A stretch of DNA of 14,317 nt from DASPJR01 sp035628505 (GTDB taxonomy: Bacteria; Planctomycetota; SZUA-567; H5-PLA8), in contig DASPJR010000123.1 in NCBI GenBank assembly GCA_035628505.1, positions 1 to 14,317 on the forward strand, given 5' to 3'. Positions 4,544 to 13,120 of this stretch are shown here, in pieces. Under the pieces are notes generated by a model. It worked only from the letters and a program-made list of their open reading frames with translations. It was not told the origin of the DNA and made no database searches. A program made the translations under genes and the position numbers. The first letter of the stretch is position 1. Each line of letters starts with the position of its first letter.

Positions 4544-7500
4544 ATGCGAAATCCACGTGGTGTCACGCTGATCATGGTTGCTGCCGTGCTGGCTATTCTT
4601 TCGGCTTTAGCCACCGGCTTCTATGTCATGATGCTGATGGAGACCAAGTCAGCCACACGCTACTCTGACTCTGTCCGTGCCGATTTTGTCGCCAAGGCTG
4701 GCATCCAATATGGCATCGGAGCGTTGCATACACAAGCCTTCAAAAAGACCGAAGATGCGAGCAGTCCGTGGTACCAGTTCGATTACCTGCGGGGCGCGAG
4801 CAAAAGAATCTCTTATCCCGACAGCCCCCTGCTGCATGATGGCATCGATAACGACGCTGATGGCGAAATCGATAACGCAGAAGAAGCGCTGACGGACCCG
4901 ACAAAAGCGCTGGGCTATACGTCCGCTTTGAGCGCCAGCGCCGACAAGGACAGCGACCGCTTTGCACTGAATATCGCGGACGCCGCCGGCAGGATAAACA
5001 TCAACGCGGGCGACAATCTGGCCGTCATTCTGGACAATCTCTGCCGCGCCATCGGGCCTCCGCTGGTCGCCGCCAATCTGGATGCCATCCAGCCCAGGCG
5101 CTGGGCGGTGGAGGCCGATCCGGGCGATGCGATGGTTCCGCTGTACTCCAACGCGCTCAACGCAGTCGATACGTCGGCAAACATCAACCTCTACTATACG
5201 CTGACCAATACCGCCGGCGCCGTGACCAGCATTCCCGGGCTGCTCAAGCCGCCGGGACGCCCCAAACGCGGAAACGATGGCGTGGCCATCTACGGCGACG
5301 GCTACGCAATCGCCGGCTACCGTGCGCGGTATGGCTCTTTTAAGAACCCCGAAGACATCAAACACGCGCTGACTTATGTCGAGCGTAATGGCAACGATAT
5401 TCCCGACAATCCGCTGGAGCAGCTGGAAATCGAGGTCAAGTATGCGGCCATTTGCGATCACATCACCATCAATTCCTGGGTCGATACCAACACAGTATGC
5501 GTAGGCAAATTTGAATGGGTTCAAGTCCCGACGTCGTCCGGTTCAGGCAGTTCGTCCAAGACTATCGCGATCGACCGCGACAAGAGCTGGGTGATCGATG
5601 ATCCGGTCAACGATCCGCTCAATCTTCGCGGTTCGCTCCGCGGCTGCTATCTGTCCATCATGAATGGCCATGGCGCGGGCCAGCTGCGCCGCATCCGCAC
5701 CAACGGCATCGATTGGATTGAAGTGGAGAACGGGTTCGCCGTCGTGCCCGGACCGATCAGTTCCTACATGATCATCGCCAATGAAGAAGCGATGCTGATG
5801 GATGTGGATGGCAACCCCGTTTCATACTCCTACCCGGACAACCCGCCTCCCCCTGGGACTTTGACATTTCCGAGGACCAATGCGGACGGCACGCTGGTGC
5901 GTAATCCGAAGATGGATTACTCGCGTCATCCGCTGTGCATTCACCGCGCGCCGGTGAACGTGAACACCGCAACGGACAAGGTGCTGGTGGCGCTGCTTCT
6001 GGGCCTCAATATCCAGCATGGTCACCCGCTGGCGCTGGGTACGGACACGGACGTGGAGGAATTGCGCCCCAATCACCCCGGTAAAGAATGGAAGAAAGAA
6101 GACGCACATAAGGTGATGCCCTACCTTCTGACTCCGCGGGGGCTCAAGCGCATTCCGGCGGCTTCCGGCAAACCTATCCTCAATCGATCCTGGGGTAATG
6201 GTGTGGACCAGGTGGTGCCGCCGCCGGCGGTGTACGACGTTCGATACCTGAACAACTATGACACGTTAGGCGCCCCGAACTTTGTGGCTGCCTCATCCGT
6301 GCCTGGGCTGATGACGGAGGCGCATGAGCTTGCTTACAGAATCATCATGGCGCGCCAGGCTGACCGGCTCAACCCTACTCTCAAGTACATTGACGTGAAG
6401 ACGGGAGGGCCGACGGCCAGCGCGACCGGGGCAACCGGACTGCCTAATCCCCCTCGCGGCCCCTTCAGATCCTACGACGATCTGTATTGCAAGGTCATCA
6501 AGCCTTTTGATGACGCTCGCTTCTTGAACGGCACGGTAGCCGGCGTATCGCATGCAGCGAAGATCTCAAATTTGCTCATGGCTAATTTCAATTCCAATAC
6601 CGATATCCTTAAGTTCAACCCCAACATCGAATGGATAGACCGCTGGGGTCGCAATTTCACCGAGATGGAACCCTTGATGGTCTACACAAACAATCAAGCG
6701 TGGGGCGGCATTTCAACTACGGACGTGCCGGCTTCGGACGTGATTGACGCCAATAGCGTTCCGCTCTATACGGCCGTGCGTGACCCGAACGCTACCGGTT
6801 GGGCTGGCGGAAATGTCCCCCCGCCCACGTCCGGCCAGAAGAACGCTGCCGGCGCGTACATTACCGGCGCCTACATCACCCGCAGCTTCCGGTACAAATC
6901 GGACGAGCTCATCGATAAGACCGACCTGAACCGCTCGACGACCGAATTCTCGTTCGACTCCAATGGAGTCTTCGAAATCGTGTCGACGGGCCAGGTTGCC
7001 AAGACCGGACAGGTTCTAGCCGAGCGCAAGTATGTCGCCCTCGTCAAGGTCTATGACGTCTGGCGCGAATCCACTCAGCAGCAGTTCGTGCAGGGAACCA
7101 TTTCAAGAGCGGTTGGTGATCTTGGGTCGAGCAGCAGCGGCCAGCTGGCCCGCGACGCATCGGGGCTGGTTGAACGCAAGGGCCTGGTCACCCTGCCCGA
7201 ACCTCTCCTTCCTCTCAAAGCACGCATCGCGGACGAGGTTAGAGGCGTCACTGCCAGCACCAAGCCAGTCCCCAACAAGGAAACGGTCTCCGCCCTGGTG
7301 GCGGGAACCGCCGATCCCCTGGACGCTTTCGGCAAGCCGCGCAAGAATCCCTATGATGGCGGGGCGAATCCAATCGATGTTCCTGAAGTCCTGGCCAATC
7401 GCGTTCTACCGGCGCGCTGGGATGGTCAGATCGTCCTCGCTACCAACACCTCGGGATACGACCCGAACACTGCCGGCGACGACGACACATTCCTGGCGTC

Positions 7501-9730
7501 CTTCGATGGCGACCTCGACACGGCCACCTGCAAGGGCAATGGTCGCGAACAGGCCAAATGGCCCTACGCGGCAATACCTGACGGAAGTGGAAGTTACCTC
7601 TACACGATGTCCAATGCCAAACGACCCGACGGTACACCAGTCTCTGGCGCCGAGCTCCGTTGCGTGCAAGGCGTAGGGTTGCTCGGGGTGCTCTTCGACA
7701 ACCTTATCGCTTCAGATCCTGGCATTCCCCTGGTCGACGGAATTACGCCATTCAATACCGCAGCTCAAATGAACCAGGCGCGATGGGTCTATCCGTTCCT
7801 TGGAATCAGCACCTGCCTCATGCCGTTGAAGCTGTTTGGAGCCGATGGCCCCGAGCGTCCCAGCTACTGGAACAATGTGACGGTGCGTATGGGTTCGCTC
7901 CGAACAGATGGCGCGTATCTGAGCGCGCCTGGCGTGTCCGGTAACACCGCCACGGTCAAGTACATGTATTCGCCGGATCCTGCAAACCGAAGAAACAAGC
8001 TTAATTTCGAGCCCAACTCACTTACTGGCAACGTTATCAGCATGTGGGCCAAGTCGACGTGGCATCACGATGACATGCGGACCCACGAATTGTTCAATCC
8101 CGGCAACGTTGCCAGAACCAACCAGTGTACCGCTTACTTCTTTCAAAAGACGGGGCAGTACAAGTGGTGCAGCCAGAGCGAGGGCGGCCTGGGTCATTGC
8201 GGCAATCGACGAGATATCAATGACCTGTCCGCCTTAATGGCCTACGAGGACGGGTCGGGCTGGGGCTCAGCAATTCATGGTGGCTATGGATCGTCTAATG
8301 TGAAGTTGAGAGTGGACGAGTCTCCCGGCTTCCGTGTTCAGCCTTTCCGCTGGAGTTACATCGGCTACCGCGCGCACTACAAAACGAATGTCCGCGTACC
8401 GGACTCTCCGACATCCTCGCGTTACACGACAGGTCCCAGAGGACACGTCACGGCGGGCAGCCCGGCGGACTGGCAGGACCCCCAGGCCGCGGTGTGTATA
8501 CAGCATTACATCCGGCCGTTCATCGATACTGAACTTTTCCCCGAAGTGGAATCGAACTGGTCCGCGGGCATCAATTCAAACGGCCTCCGCCTGAGGTGGG
8601 GTTACAAGGGATGGGAGCCCTGGTCGTACACACCCGGAGGTGGAAACTGCACCGTCGGCATGTCGCGCGACGTTATCGGCGGTCCCACATCAACGGCTCA
8701 GCCGAACCCGACACAAGGCGGACGGTATGGAGAAGGGCAGGATGCGAAATGGGCGTGGGCAGAGCCCTACGGACAGGTCGCCAAGGATCCGGATCGGCCG
8801 GCATATTCGCCGAAAACCTTCGGCATGAATAATCTGAATTTTGGCAATCCGTCCTATAACACTCCGTATAATGGCAGCAGTACTCAACTGTATTGGCACT
8901 ACCGCAACATGCCGGAAGATGGAACCTACGCTGTTATTGACGAGTTGAAGATTTCCAATAAGGAGCGCATCCTCATTGATGCCGGATCCACTCCGGCCGG
9001 CTGGGCCAGTGACCGCGTGAGCCGTGAAATGCAGACCAGCCGCTACTATCTGCCACCGAATCCGAACACGCGACAATTGCCGTCCGCGGGAGGTCCTCCA
9101 ACCTTCACCTCGCAGACCCTGCTCCAGTCGCTCAAGGGCATTAACACAGCCACCGTGCCTCAAAATGTCGCCGTTGTCCGCGTCAGCTGGAATGTCTTCA
9201 CGCCGCGCTTTATGTGCGAGTACAAGGTTCCCGGGAATTTCTCCAGGACTGAGAACCTGACGCGCTATAACGGCCCCAACCCAATTCCGTTCAAAGGCCC
9301 CTTCGATTACGTCAAGTACAACGACGACAACGACATTTCCCATTATTCGGTCAACCGCCCGGCGCCCTGGGCGTATCCGGCCGGCCTGGCACACGCCGGT
9401 CGCGGAGTCGAAGTGGAATTGATAGCTGTTGACCCGGGCGCCACCCAGGCGGCTTTGGATGCGGCACCCAAATTGGATAGCAAGACGTTCACCGATCCTT
9501 CGGCGGTAAACTCACTGGGTACGCCCACTGTACCTGTGACCTGTCTGACCTCGAAACTCCGCTACCGCGTGCGGTTCATGACGCCCGTTGATCCTCTGGT
9601 TGATCCTGCCGGTGGCGCAGGCGCAGATCCAGCGCGGCATTATCTTCTGGACACCCCTGTGTTCGATGACATTTCCATCACCTATGTCATGGCACCGCGG
9701 ATCCTGGCGTTCCGCGAAGTGACCGAGTAG
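4544..9730 (+). CDS. Giant GspK/PilX-like pseudopilin with lectin-like C-terminal region
   Basis: This 1728-residue membrane-anchored envelope protein has a type IV pilin-like start. A short leader MRNPRG is followed by the hydrophobic VTLIMVAAVLAILSALATGF (7-26). Position +5 after the predicted Gly6 cleavage is Met, not Glu, as is usual in GspK. The post-helix segment ADFVAKAGIQYGIGAL and two copies of a GspK-type motif, AAGRININ (147-154) and APVNVNTA (469-476), support this family. DGIDNDADGEIDNAEE (99-114) looks like a calcium loop. A strand-rich stretch containing FEIVSTGQV lies at about 809-840. From about 1100 to 1475 the sequence resembles a concanavalin A/LamG fold (NVISMWAKSTW near 1163, VIDELKIS near 1464), and the end (TPVFDDISITY) resembles another beta-sandwich. 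Typical GspK is about 300 residues. No other secretion or pilus gene is nearby, so it is an orphan. It leads a three-gene plus-strand cluster. Function is unknown; surface adhesion or binding is a guess. Confidence 0.8.
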   Translation: MRNPRGVTLIMVAAVLAILSALATGFYVMMLMETKSATRYSDSVRADFVAKAGIQYGIGALHTQAFKKTEDASSPWYQFDYLRGASKRISYPDSPLLHDGIDNDADGEIDNAEEALTDPTKALGYTSALSASADKDSDRFALNIADAAGRININAGDNLAVILDNLCRAIGPPLVAANLDAIQPRRWAVEADPGDAMVPLYSNALNAVDTSANINLYYTLTNTAGAVTSIPGLLKPPGRPKRGNDGVAIYGDGYAIAGYRARYGSFKNPEDIKHALTYVERNGNDIPDNPLEQLEIEVKYAAICDHITINSWVDTNTVCVGKFEWVQVPTSSGSGSSSKTIAIDRDKSWVIDDPVNDPLNLRGSLRGCYLSIMNGHGAGQLRRIRTNGIDWIEVENGFAVVPGPISSYMIIANEEAMLMDVDGNPVSYSYPDNPPPPGTLTFPRTNADGTLVRNPKMDYSRHPLCIHRAPVNVNTATDKVLVALLLGLNIQHGHPLALGTDTDVEELRPNHPGKEWKKEDAHKVMPYLLTPRGLKRIPAASGKPILNRSWGNGVDQVVPPPAVYDVRYLNNYDTLGAPNFVAASSVPGLMTEAHELAYRIIMARQADRLNPTLKYIDVKTGGPTASATGATGLPNPPRGPFRSYDDLYCKVIKPFDDARFLNGTVAGVSHAAKISNLLMANFNSNTDILKFNPNIEWIDRWGRNFTEMEPLMVYTNNQAWGGISTTDVPASDVIDANSVPLYTAVRDPNATGWAGGNVPPPTSGQKNAAGAYITGAYITRSFRYKSDELIDKTDLNRSTTEFSFDSNGVFEIVSTGQVAKTGQVLAERKYVALVKVYDVWRESTQQQFVQGTISRAVGDLGSSSSGQLARDASGLVERKGLVTLPEPLLPLKARIADEVRGVTASTKPVPNKETVSALVAGTADPLDAFGKPRKNPYDGGANPIDVPEVLANRVLPARWDGQIVLATNTSGYDPNTAGDDDTFLASFDGDLDTATCKGNGREQAKWPYAAIPDGSGSYLYTMSNAKRPDGTPVSGAELRCVQGVGLLGVLFDNLIASDPGIPLVDGITPFNTAAQMNQARWVYPFLGISTCLMPLKLFGADGPERPSYWNNVTVRMGSLRTDGAYLSAPGVSGNTATVKYMYSPDPANRRNKLNFEPNSLTGNVISMWAKSTWHHDDMRTHELFNPGNVARTNQCTAYFFQKTGQYKWCSQSEGGLGHCGNRRDINDLSALMAYEDGSGWGSAIHGGYGSSNVKLRVDESPGFRVQPFRWSYIGYRAHYKTNVRVPDSPTSSRYTTGPRGHVTAGSPADWQDPQAAVCIQHYIRPFIDTELFPEVESNWSAGINSNGLRLRWGYKGWEPWSYTPGGGNCTVGMSRDVIGGPTSTAQPNPTQGGRYGEGQDAKWAWAEPYGQVAKDPDRPAYSPKTFGMNNLNFGNPSYNTPYNGSSTQLYWHYRNMPEDGTYAVIDELKISNKERILIDAGSTPAGWASDRVSREMQTSRYYLPPNPNTRQLPSAGGPPTFTSQTLLQSLKGINTATVPQNVAVVRVSWNVFTPRFMCEYKVPGNFSRTENLTRYNGPNPIPFKGPFDYVKYNDDNDISHYSVNRPAPWAYPAGLAHAGRGVEVELIAVDPGATQAALDAAPKLDSKTFTDPSAVNSLGTPTVPVTCLTSKLRYRVRFMTPVDPLVDPAGGAGADPARHYLLDTPVFDDISITYVMAPRILAFREVTE

Positions 9731-9748
9731 AACAGGCAAGACACATTT

Positions 9749-9754
9749 GAGGAG
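9749..9754 (+). promoter_or_regulatory. Ribosome-binding site for the 166-residue exported protein
   Basis: GAGGAG ends eight bases before ATG 9763. A nearer ATG at 9756 opens only a four-codon frame (stop at 9768), so the start at 9763 is preferred. The site lies in the 32-nt gap after the pseudopilin-like stop, consistent with one transcript. Confidence 0.75.
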
Positions 9755-9762
9755 CATGACAG

Positions 9763-10263
9763 ATGACTAATCACCTTAATCGCATGCAGTGGGTACTCTT
9801 GCTTGGTCTGGCCCTCGGCCTGACAGGCACGTCGCTGACGCACGCAGGACAATCCAAGGCAAACAAAGACCTGGAGGCCGATGATAAGCAGGCCGCACAG
9901 GAAGAAGCTGACGAAGCCGCGGCGCGCGAAAAGGGTACTGTCGTCACGTACCAGAAATTGTTCATGGGCACGTTTGTGCAGCTCGCCGAGGCCAATGAAA
10001 AAGTCAGCCCCGAGGTTGTCGGGGTGTTTATCACGAATGAAGCCGACAAGAAGCCGGGCCGCTCCTACCAGGTGAAGGTGCAGAGTGGCAACAAGGAAGT
10101 CCTCGCAGCGCTCTACCGTCTTAATCAAAAGAGAGTGCAGGTTACGGGTAAGCTGCGAGTCATCGATGCCAACGGTGAGGGCAAGTATCTAATCGTTTCC
10201 TCGGTCCTGGAAGCTGCACCAACTCCTCCCGTGGCGCAACGCCGAAAGGCCGGCGGCATCTAA
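9763..10263 (+). CDS. Small exported protein with OB-like C-terminal domain and RRKAGGI tail
   Basis: Function is not recognised. The 166 residues comprise a signal peptide (hydrophobic 10-22, likely cut after Thr-His-Ala28) and a charged Ala/Glu/Lys-rich helix (about 31-57, possible coiled coil). They continue with a strand-rich domain (about 60-150), a Pro-rich linker (PTPP) and the C-terminal tail QRRKAGGI. Residues 84-166 align without a gap to the last 83 residues of the next gene's product, about 42% identical by hand count. The pattern of an early strand (VVGVFITN), a short helix (VLAALYRLNQ), then VQVTGKL and KYLIVSSVL, resembles small secreted OB-fold domains; this is inference. It lies 32 nt after the pseudopilin-like gene and 14 nt before its relative, so the three probably form an operon. 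Its location should be the periplasm or outside. Confidence 0.8.
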   Translation: MTNHLNRMQWVLLLGLALGLTGTSLTHAGQSKANKDLEADDKQAAQEEADEAAAREKGTVVTYQKLFMGTFVQLAEANEKVSPEVVGVFITNEADKKPGRSYQVKVQSGNKEVLAALYRLNQKRVQVTGKLRVIDANGEGKYLIVSSVLEAAPTPPVAQRRKAGGI

Positions 10264-10277
10264 AAGTAGCGAGTCAA

Positions 10278-11462
10278 ATGATGAGCCGGATTCTTCCAAT
10301 CCTGGTGCTCGCGGCCGTCGCGTGGCCGGCTTGTGCCTGCACGCTCCCACTTTTTCGTTCCGCACTCGAAACCGGGGAGCCGGACCTCTACCAGGCGGTC
10401 ATCTATTCACGCGGACCGCAGCCTGAAGACGTGCAATCGTTGCAAAAAAAGGCGCTGGGGGATACTCCGTCAAACCTGCGTGTCACCATTGTCGATGTTG
10501 ATAGTCCATCCAATCCAGATGCGTTGAAACTCTGGAAGGAACATGGCTCTCCAACCCTGCCGTGGATGGCGGTCACCTTTCCCCGCGAGGGGAAGCTTGC
10601 CTGGTGTGGAGCGTTGGATGAAGCTGCCTCGGCGGCATTGCTGGAATCTCCGGCCCAAAAGCAGTTGCGACAACACTTGCTCGGCGGTACATCGGCCGTC
10701 TGGTTGCTGCTGGAAAGTGGCGACACGGCGCGCGACGACAAGATCGCAGCGTTCCTTCAGACGCACTTAACGGATCTGGCCAAACGGCTGAAGCTGCCAG
10801 TCGTGGCTCCCGAACAACTCCGTTCGTCGCTGCCACTGAAACTGGAGTTTTCTGTCGTGCGCGTCCCGCGCGCAGCGCCGGAAGAAAAGTTCTTTACCGC
10901 GCAATTGCTGCAACAGGAGCTCAACCCAAAGCAGATCAGTCTGGAGCAAGCCGAGCCGCTGGTTTTTCCTGTCTTCGGACGCGGTCGTGCGATGCCTGCC
11001 ATGACGGAAAAAGAGCTCCTTCCGGAGACAATTGCCGAGACGGCGCAATTCCTCTCCAGCTCGTGCTCGTGCGAGGTAAAGGAATTGACTCCCGGCACGA
11101 GCCTGCTGTTGGCGGCGGATTGGGAAAAAGAGCTGACCACTGGCAGGAATCAGCGTGTTTTCATTGGCATCATCACCTCGCCCTCTCCGGCCTCGCCCGA
11201 ACACACCAGCGATGTCGTCGGGATGTTTACCACTGCGAGAACCGACAAGAATCCGGGGCGGAACTATCTGATTAAGATCGAGAAGAACAATACGACTCTT
11301 CTTGGCGAGCTGCAGCGGTCCATTGGAAGAGACGTGCAGGTCGCAGGCACGTTGCAGGAGTTTGGCCCCGATGGTCAGGCCAAGTATCTGATTCTTGACC
11401 TGATTAAACCGGAGGCGGCGACAAAACCCTTGAAAGAACGTCGCAAGGGCGGCGGCATTTAG
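10278..11462 (+). CDS. Exported protein: Cys-containing N-terminal region plus shared OB-like domain and RRKGGGI tail
   Basis: Function is unknown. The 394 residues begin with a signal peptide (hydrophobic 5-16), followed by ACACTLPLFRSAL (18-30). Export is clear, but neither a lipobox nor a signal peptidase I site is canonical. The N-terminal part contains TLPWMAVTFPREGK (93-106) and WCGAL (109-113), which hint at a thioredoxin-like fold. LESPAQKQL and SAVWLLLESGD follow, then CSCEVKEL (263-270) and DWEKEL. From memory this layout (C-x-x-P-x-F-R-x-A-L near the N-terminus, CSCEVK late) recurs in uncharacterised exported proteins of Planctomycetes-type genomes. Residues 312-394 are homologous to the end of the preceding 166-residue protein, down to the RRK-x-GGI terminus. 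The ATG at 10278 is followed at once by another at 10281, and the Shine-Dalgarno is weak. The convergent gene's stop lies seven bases beyond this gene's end. Confidence 0.8.
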   Translation: MMSRILPILVLAAVAWPACACTLPLFRSALETGEPDLYQAVIYSRGPQPEDVQSLQKKALGDTPSNLRVTIVDVDSPSNPDALKLWKEHGSPTLPWMAVTFPREGKLAWCGALDEAASAALLESPAQKQLRQHLLGGTSAVWLLLESGDTARDDKIAAFLQTHLTDLAKRLKLPVVAPEQLRSSLPLKLEFSVVRVPRAAPEEKFFTAQLLQQELNPKQISLEQAEPLVFPVFGRGRAMPAMTEKELLPETIAETAQFLSSSCSCEVKELTPGTSLLLAADWEKELTTGRNQRVFIGIITSPSPASPEHTSDVVGMFTTARTDKNPGRNYLIKIEKNNTTLLGELQRSIGRDVQVAGTLQEFGPDGQAKYLILDLIKPEAATKPLKERRKGGGI

Positions 11463-11469
11463 CCGCGTA

Positions 11470-12981
11470 TCATTCTTTCGCTCCGGCCTGCCACGTGAAA
11501 CCGTTTTTCCTGAATCTCTCTTCCGACTCAGCAGATTTGATTGCGTCCAGAAGCCGCTGCGTGATCTGCGCATTGACCGAGTCCTTGCCGATCGCGAACG
11601 GCTGCACGGCTGTCGCGCATTCAACATCAATGTCGACGGTTTCCAATTGGTCTTTCGCCGCGGCCGCGTTTGAGACGTACGCGATGACGGCGTCAAGCGA
11701 GCCGGTAAGGAGCTGATTGACCAGCATGTCGCCCGTGGGCGATTGCACCGTTACGTTCTTGGCAACGATGTTGTAGCGGCCAGCCGCTTCCAGCGTCGTT
11801 TTGGTCAGCGCGCCGAGGGCGCATTGCTTTTCGTGGCCGACGCCGACCTTGAGATTCGGCTGCCCCAGGTCTCTCAATCGATGAATTTTGCGCGGGTTCC
11901 CCTTCTTCACGATGATCACGAGCTTGTTCTCTGAGATCTCAGATGAGTCGAGAAAAAGATCGCTGACCTGGTCCATAAAACTCTGGTCGCATGCGAAATA
12001 GGCGTCTGCCTTCTGTCCCGCGCGCATCTGCGCAACCAGGATTCCGCAGCCGTTGTAAACGCGGGTCACGCGGCAGCCTTCGCGTTTTTCGAACGCTGAA
12101 ATCGTTTCCTCGATAGCGGGGCGAAGCATCGCGCCGGCCATCAGCCGGATCTCCGGCGTAATGGCCCATTGATCGCCTTCGACGGGCTTGAAACCGTTGC
12201 GCTCGAAATGCTTCAGTCCCTTGTCGCGCGCGCCGAGGTACCGCGCAAAGCTGAGCGCGGCAGACGCGTTGGCGCTCGACTTCAGCACCGCAATCGACAT
12301 CTTTGCGGACACGTCATCGAGCTCGGGAAGCGGTATTTTCTGCAAGCCCGTGTATTGAACGAGAAATGCATCCCAGACGAAGCCCGCATCCGCCGAACCG
12401 ATCCGCAAGTCTGACGCGACGTCACTGACGGTACCCTTAAAGACGGTGGTGTGCTTCTTAAGTGCGTCCCACTGGCCCAGGCTCTCCATTTTCTGGCGCG
12501 TCAGCTTTCCGACTGCCGCCGCATCGGGGTTGACCTGCGCGAGCTTGACTCCGTCTTTGAGCAGATCGCCGAGCGCGTTGATGTTTTTCGGGTTTCCTTC
12601 TTTGACGGCGAGGATGACGTTCATCGTCGCCAGCGGAATGACCTCCGCGATAAGGCCCTTTTTACCGGCCATATCAAGGTAGCTGCCGTCAGCGGGAAGA
12701 TAGAGGTCGCCACGTTTGCTGACTTCGACGTCCGCGAGAAGTGTTTGCGAGCCGCCGAAATTCAGATGAATGGGAACGCCGAATTCTTTTTCGTATTCTT
12801 TTGCGACGGCCTCAACGGGCGCTTTCAATCCCGCGGCGCAATACACAAGCAGCGGGCTTTTGGAGGATTCTTTTTGAGCCGGCCAGGCCAGCAGTCCGAT
12901 GAGCACCGCCAGCAGGCCGATCGAGCCCACAAAAGCGAGCCAGGCGCTGTTGATGTGGCCGGGATACAAACGTCGCAGCAT
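11470..12981 (-). CDS. modA: Tandem ModA-ModA substrate-binding protein
   Basis: Two periplasmic binding domains are fused in 503 residues; typical ModA is about 250. An N-terminal hydrophobic segment (13-32) is followed by domain 1 (about 43-270), with YCAAGLKAP, NFGGSQTLL, NPDAAAVG and KGTVSDVA as in the operon's ModA (about 63% identical over 227 residues, hand count). Domain 2 (about 280-500) keeps the ModA plan but is divergent: NGCGILVAQM (310-319) replaces the Ser-containing anion loop, HEKQCALG (383-390) replaces NPDAAAVG, and SPTGDMLVNQ (414-423) replaces KGTVSDVA. Both halves end in a phrase of the type F-x-x-NGF. ATG 12981 has AAGG seven bases upstream. No transporter genes adjoin it, so it may share ModBC, whose operon lies about 8 kb away on the same strand. 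The ligand of domain 2 is uncertain. Confidence 0.88.
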   Translation of the reverse strand: MLRRLYPGHINSAWLAFVGSIGLLAVLIGLLAWPAQKESSKSPLLVYCAAGLKAPVEAVAKEYEKEFGVPIHLNFGGSQTLLADVEVSKRGDLYLPADGSYLDMAGKKGLIAEVIPLATMNVILAVKEGNPKNINALGDLLKDGVKLAQVNPDAAAVGKLTRQKMESLGQWDALKKHTTVFKGTVSDVASDLRIGSADAGFVWDAFLVQYTGLQKIPLPELDDVSAKMSIAVLKSSANASAALSFARYLGARDKGLKHFERNGFKPVEGDQWAITPEIRLMAGAMLRPAIEETISAFEKREGCRVTRVYNGCGILVAQMRAGQKADAYFACDQSFMDQVSDLFLDSSEISENKLVIIVKKGNPRKIHRLRDLGQPNLKVGVGHEKQCALGALTKTTLEAAGRYNIVAKNVTVQSPTGDMLVNQLLTGSLDAVIAYVSNAAAAKDQLETVDIDVECATAVQPFAIGKDSVNAQITQRLLDAIKSAESEERFRKNGFTWQAGAKE

Positions 12982-13060
12982 GGAGCCGCCTTATGCGTTG
13001 CGTCGGATTTGCGCGTCCACCCGCCCATCCAGAACAAGTCGAACGGCCGCAAGTGCTTAA

Positions 13061-13089
13061 ATGTTACGTAAACGAGCAGAACTTTGCAA
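13061..13089 (-). promoter_or_regulatory. Possible sigma-70 promoter for the tandem modA
   Basis: On the minus strand, TTGCAA (13084-13089) and TAACAT (13061-13066) are separated by 17 bp. Each matches four of six consensus bases. The pair lies 80-108 bp upstream of ATG 12981, in the 139-bp gap after the preceding gene's stop. An 8-bp palindrome TTACGTAA (13064-13071) overlaps the -10 hexamer. The match is modest and could be chance. Confidence 0.3.
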
Positions 13090-13120
13090 TGGTCTGACAA
13101 TTTCCGGAGACCGGCAGCTC

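Noticed and set aside
11455..11480. Bidirectional terminator between the convergent genes
   Set aside because: Only 7 bp separate the stops, and neither side shows a GC-rich hairpin followed by a T-run.
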